Shown in pieces: positions 8,069-9,611 of a stretch of DNA of 9,611 nt. The stretch lies in assembly GCA_016763135.1 (NCBI GenBank), contig JAESUI010000361.1, positions 1 through 9,611 on the forward strand, read 5' to 3'. Both the position numbers and the translations under genes were made by a program. This DNA is from Flavobacteriales bacterium (GTDB taxonomy: Bacteria > Bacteroidota > Bacteroidia > Flavobacteriales_E > Vicingaceae). Below the pieces are notes generated by a model. The model was not told the DNA's origin, searched no databases, and saw only the letters and a program-made list of their open reading frames with translations. Positions within the stretch are counted from its first letter, which is position 1; every line of letters begins with the position of its first letter.

Positions 8069-8984
8069 TTTGTGTAAATCTTAAAATTGAAATTTTGTCG
8101 CCACTGTATATGGTTTCTATAATTTCTATGTTTTTTAAACTTCTTAAAGGTGTAGTTAATTTATTAATGAAATCCTTTTTATTATAGATTTCCATACCCG
8201 TTTTCCCATCGTCAGATACTTGGTAAATTTTCGCATTGTCAGCTAACATTTGGTTGAGTTGAGATCGTCTTTTTCTCCAATTTTTTACTTTAGATTTAGA
8301 GAACATATGAATCATCAACGCATAATCATTCGTTTTTAGTTGTACTTGCTCCTCTCTAATTTTCTTATCGTAAAGAACTCGTGTAATAGTATCAGGCTTA
8401 TAATATGGAGATCTAACTATAAATTGAATCTTTTCTTTTTGAGTAGTAAATTGAAAGCAACCCATAGAATCACATTTTGAAACCATTGGTGATTCACTAT
8501 CAACCATCCAAACTATCCATATCGGAGAATTTGTAATGGGAGTTTTTAAATCGGCATCAACAAAACAAAATTTGTAAACGTTATCTGCAGGAAAGAACTT
8601 GTCATTTATGACTTTTCCACTAATTAATGATAATCCAATAATTAACCCAATTAGCATTTTTTTACTAATCAAAGATGATTTTTTTTTGCTTTTAGCTTGT
8701 GGAAATTTACTTTTTAAATTATTCCAATTTTGGTGCCCAGTATATTCAGAAAGAATATTAAGCATGTCAATTCTTGGTAGCTTTCCTGAATCTGACTTTA
8801 TGTGCGTATAAAACCATTTTTCACTAATCCTTCCGTTTACTTTATCAGATAAATCATCTTGGAGGTAAATTATCTCTTGTCCTTTCCAGTTTTTGATGTC
8901 AGAATTTACAGAATGAGAAGTTTGAAGCGTTTTTACAACTTCTTTTTTTAAAACCTCAAAATATATTAATTCTTGGTTTGACAC
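8058..8984 (-). CDS. Single-pass membrane protein with cytoplasmic regulator-like head, GTG start
   Basis: This 308-residue protein has no cleavable signal. Residues 1-95 are predicted cytoplasmic and contain NWKGQEIIYLQDDLSDKVN, ISEKWFYTHIKS and LPRIDMLNILSEYTGHQNW. This pattern (S-x-x-x-x-x-x-x-H/F, then LPR-x-D-x-LN-x-L-x-x-Y-x-G-x-x-x-W) resembles a small helical N-terminal domain often seen in Bacteroidota next to a transmembrane helix; it could bind DNA or protein. A basic run (99-109, K-S-K-K-K...S-K-K) precedes one membrane helix (about 110-126), giving an N-in topology. The outside part has strands with cysteines C140, C171 and C176 and a C-terminal unit from about 219 (DYALMIHMFSKSKVKNW, EIYNKKDFINKLTTP, SGDKISILRF). 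The GTG at 8984 is the only usable start: an in-frame TGA lies a few codons upstream and the next ATG is at codon 74. It is the first gene of the operon with the lipoprotein and the SpoIIE phosphatase. No family name is assigned. Confidence 0.82.
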   Translation of the reverse strand: MSNQELIYFEVLKKEVVKTLQTSHSVNSDIKNWKGQEIIYLQDDLSDKVNGRISEKWFYTHIKSDSGKLPRIDMLNILSEYTGHQNWNNLKSKFPQAKSKKKSSLISKKMLIGLIIGLSLISGKVINDKFFPADNVYKFCFVDADLKTPITNSPIWIVWMVDSESPMVSKCDSMGCFQFTTQKEKIQFIVRSPYYKPDTITRVLYDKKIREEQVQLKTNDYALMIHMFSKSKVKNWRKRRSQLNQMLADNAKIYQVSDDGKTGMEIYNKKDFINKLTTPLRSLKNIEIIETIYSGDKISILRFTQNDE

Positions 8985-9014
8985 TAATTTTAATGGCTTT
9001 CAGCCTGTTTTTCA

Positions 9015-9045
9015 ATTTGTAAAATAATTTACAAATGGTTTACAA
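9015..9045. promoter_or_regulatory. Candidate operator: 9-bp inverted repeat plus third half-site
   Basis: ATTTGTAAA (9015-9023) and its exact reverse complement TTTACAAAT (9028-9036) are separated by four bases. A further TTTACAA (9039-9045) repeats the right arm in the same orientation, with its start exactly 11 bases after the previous one, about one helical turn. Three TTTACAA half-sites in 31 bases between divergent genes look like a binding site for a dimeric regulator with a neighbouring monomer or second dimer contact. The regulator is unknown. AT-richness raises the chance background. Confidence 0.5.
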
Positions 9046-9077
9046 CTATTATTCTCATGGTTCGAAAATATACCTGA

Positions 9078-9085
9078 TATGTTTG
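9078..9085 (+). promoter_or_regulatory. Bacteroidota -7 promoter box (TATGTTTG)
   Basis: TATGTTTG fits the TAnnTTTG -7 consensus of Bacteroidota housekeeping promoters at every fixed base. A clear TTG -33 element is missing; TTC at 9052-9054 (23-base spacing) is the nearest candidate. Transcription would begin near 9091-9093, about 22-24 bases before the ATG at 9115. This box overlaps an in-frame ATG at 9079, which argues against that ATG as the start of translation. Confidence 0.6.
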
Positions 9086-9114
9086 GGCTATTGTTTAACC
9101 AAAAAATTAAAGTT

Positions 9115-9345
9115 ATGAAAAATTTAATGCAAAAATTAGTTAAAGCAATTCTTTGTTTAGGAGTTGTAAGTGTATCATTAATCGCATGCGAATCTGATGC
9201 TGTCGAGAAAAACATCATCGATTTGGATCAGATAGATGATCAGATTTTCGATCTAGACTCATTAGTCGAAGACTCTATTGTAATGGATCATGATACAGTT
9301 CAATTTGAGCCAGTAGTTAAAGAAGAAGTGAGAGAAGAGGAATAA
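9115..9345 (+). CDS. Small, highly acidic lipoprotein
   Basis: From the ATG at 9115 the product has 76 residues: a lipoprotein leader MKNLMQKLVKAILCLG through SLIAC (C25) and a mature part of only 52 residues. That part has 19 Asp/Glu against three Lys/Arg and begins CESDAVEK, resembling the acidic surface-export signals of Bacteroidota lipoproteins. It contains two imperfect tandem decapeptides, IIDLDQIDDQ and IFDLDSLVED, and ends VVKEEVREEE. An in-frame ATG at 9079 was rejected because it lies inside the -7 box and would place 12 residues ahead of the lysine-rich start of the leader. The A-rich leader before 9115 is normal for this group. Function is unknown; the peptide may be disordered and could bind divalent cations through its aspartates, which is a guess. 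It is followed directly by a strong terminator, so it is a single-gene transcript. It diverges from the membrane-protein operon. Confidence 0.78.
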   Translation: MKNLMQKLVKAILCLGVVSVSLIACESDAVEKNIIDLDQIDDQIFDLDSLVEDSIVMDHDTVQFEPVVKEEVREEE

Positions 9346-9359
9346 TTTATTCCAAGAAA

Positions 9360-9385
9360 AGCGGGCAGTAATGCTCGCTTTTTTT
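9360..9385 (+). terminator. Rho-independent terminator
   Basis: AGCGGGCA (9360-9367) pairs with TGCTCGCT (9372-9379) as an 8-bp stem with one G-T pair and a GTAA loop, followed by seven Ts (9379-9385). A preceding AAAA can pair with the start of the T-run and lengthen the stem. It lies 14 bases after the stop of the acidic lipoprotein gene and is the clearest terminator in the window. It should largely separate that gene from the next one. Confidence 0.9.
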
Positions 9386-9392
9386 AATCGTT

Positions 9393-9400
9393 TAGTATTG
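9393..9400 (+). promoter_or_regulatory. Possible -7 box for the last gene (TAGTATTG)
   Basis: TAGTATTG differs by one base from TAnnTTTG and lies between the terminator and the ATG at 9418. The -33 position would fall inside the terminator stem, where no TTG is seen. The predicted leader would be about ten bases. Since the upstream gene is terminated, a promoter should exist here, but this match is weak. Confidence 0.3.
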
Positions 9401-9417
9401 ACCTAAAATTTAAAACC

Positions 9418-9611
9418 ATGAAAAAATATTTTATAATTATTCTAACCATTGTTTTTACACTATTTTATTCTTGTGCAGGTGATCAAGATTACTTTCCCGA
9501 TGATTTAGACTCAAATTTTGCCGCACAAGTAAAAACGGAAGTTTATGAAGAAGCAACCGAATCGGAAATGGAGGAAGGTGAAGCGACTCCACCAACTGAG
9601 ATAGCTATTCC
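9418..9611 (+). CDS. Lipoprotein, partial at C-terminus
   Basis: The frame is open from the ATG at 9418 to the right edge (64 full codons). It starts with the leader MKKYFIIILTIVFTLFYS and C19, then an acidic mature start (CAGDQDYFPDDLDS) and a Glu/Ala-rich stretch (EVYEEATESEMEEGEATPP) that looks like an unstructured tether ahead of a folded domain not yet reached. Lipoproteins of the DUF4349 type often begin this way, with a charged linker before the domain, but nothing visible proves that. It resembles the preceding small lipoprotein in leader design and acidity, not in detailed sequence. The ATG is preceded by AAAATTTAAAACC, an A-rich leader of the kind seen before 9115. Translation appears normal up to the edge with no stop or frame break. 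Confidence 0.75.
   Translation, partial: MKKYFIIILTIVFTLFYSCAGDQDYFPDDLDSNFAAQVKTEVYEEATESEMEEGEATPPTEIAI

Larger units (their letters stand above)
8985..9114. promoter_or_regulatory. Divergent intergenic control region
   Basis: This 130-base stretch separates the GTG-started membrane protein gene (minus) from the acidic lipoprotein gene (plus). It contains no gene. It holds an inverted repeat with an extra half-site (9015-9045), a good -7 box for the plus-strand gene (9078-9085) and a poor promoter match for the minus-strand operon: TTG at 9045-9043, 16 bases, then TATTTTAC at 9026-9019. If the latter is real, the inverted repeat covers both of its promoter elements. Confidence 0.6.

Noticed and set aside
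9012..9218. 68-codon minus-strand frame across the control region and the acidic lipoprotein gene
   Set aside because: It overlaps the inverted repeat, the promoter box and a supported plus-strand gene, and has no motif.
1..9611. Mobile element, phage, defence system or CRISPR array
   Set aside because: No transposase, integrase, toxin-antitoxin pair, nuclease, regularly spaced repeat or flanking duplication was seen.

Overview
The window looks like chromosomal DNA of a marine-type Bacteroidota, most likely a flavobacterium (order Flavobacteriales). The grounds are the AT-rich composition, the near absence of Shine-Dalgarno sites, a TAnnTTTG-type -7 box, many lipoproteins, and protein families typical of that group: a GIN/DUF2807 lipoprotein, a TPR-SpoIIE phosphatase with the DSIQYAKRIQGAILPS signature, and a BNR/sortilin-like secreted protein. 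No tRNA, rRNA, CRISPR array, insertion sequence or phage gene was seen.

Layout. (1) 1-4392, minus strand, is a tightly packed three-gene operon read right to left: a GIN-domain lipoprotein, a PaaI-type hotdog thioesterase one base after it, then a very large secreted Asp-box beta-propeller protein. The last gene overlaps the thioesterase stop by 4 bases (ATGA) and runs off the left edge, probably lacking only a few C-terminal residues. (2) 4486-5361, plus strand, diverges from that operon and encodes a coiled-coil lipoprotein with a conserved C-terminal domain. It converges on the next operon across a short region with inverted repeats. (3) 5439-8984, minus strand, is a second three-gene operon. 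It encodes a GTG-started single-pass membrane protein with a cytoplasmic regulator-like N-terminus, a lipoprotein overlapping it by 8 to 11 bases, and a periplasmic-TPR/transmembrane/cytoplasmic SpoIIE-type PP2C phosphatase. (4) 8985-9114 is a divergent control region with a perfect 9-bp inverted repeat, a third half-site one helical turn away, and a clear TAnnTTTG -7 box. (5) 9115-9611, plus strand, holds two small acidic lipoprotein genes separated by a strong intrinsic terminator. The second runs off the right edge.

How the genes may work together. The 8984-5439 operon has the parts of an envelope-to-cytoplasm signalling unit: an outer lipoprotein, a membrane protein with a cytoplasmic head, and a membrane phosphatase whose usual targets are phosphorylated anti-sigma-antagonist-type proteins. 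That assignment is inference; no sigma factor, anti-sigma kinase or STAS gene lies in the window. The first operon combines two exported proteins with one cytoplasmic enzyme, and no shared pathway is evident. Five of the nine genes (six if the phosphatase leader is counted loosely) carry lipoprotein-like leaders, so the region is largely devoted to the cell envelope.
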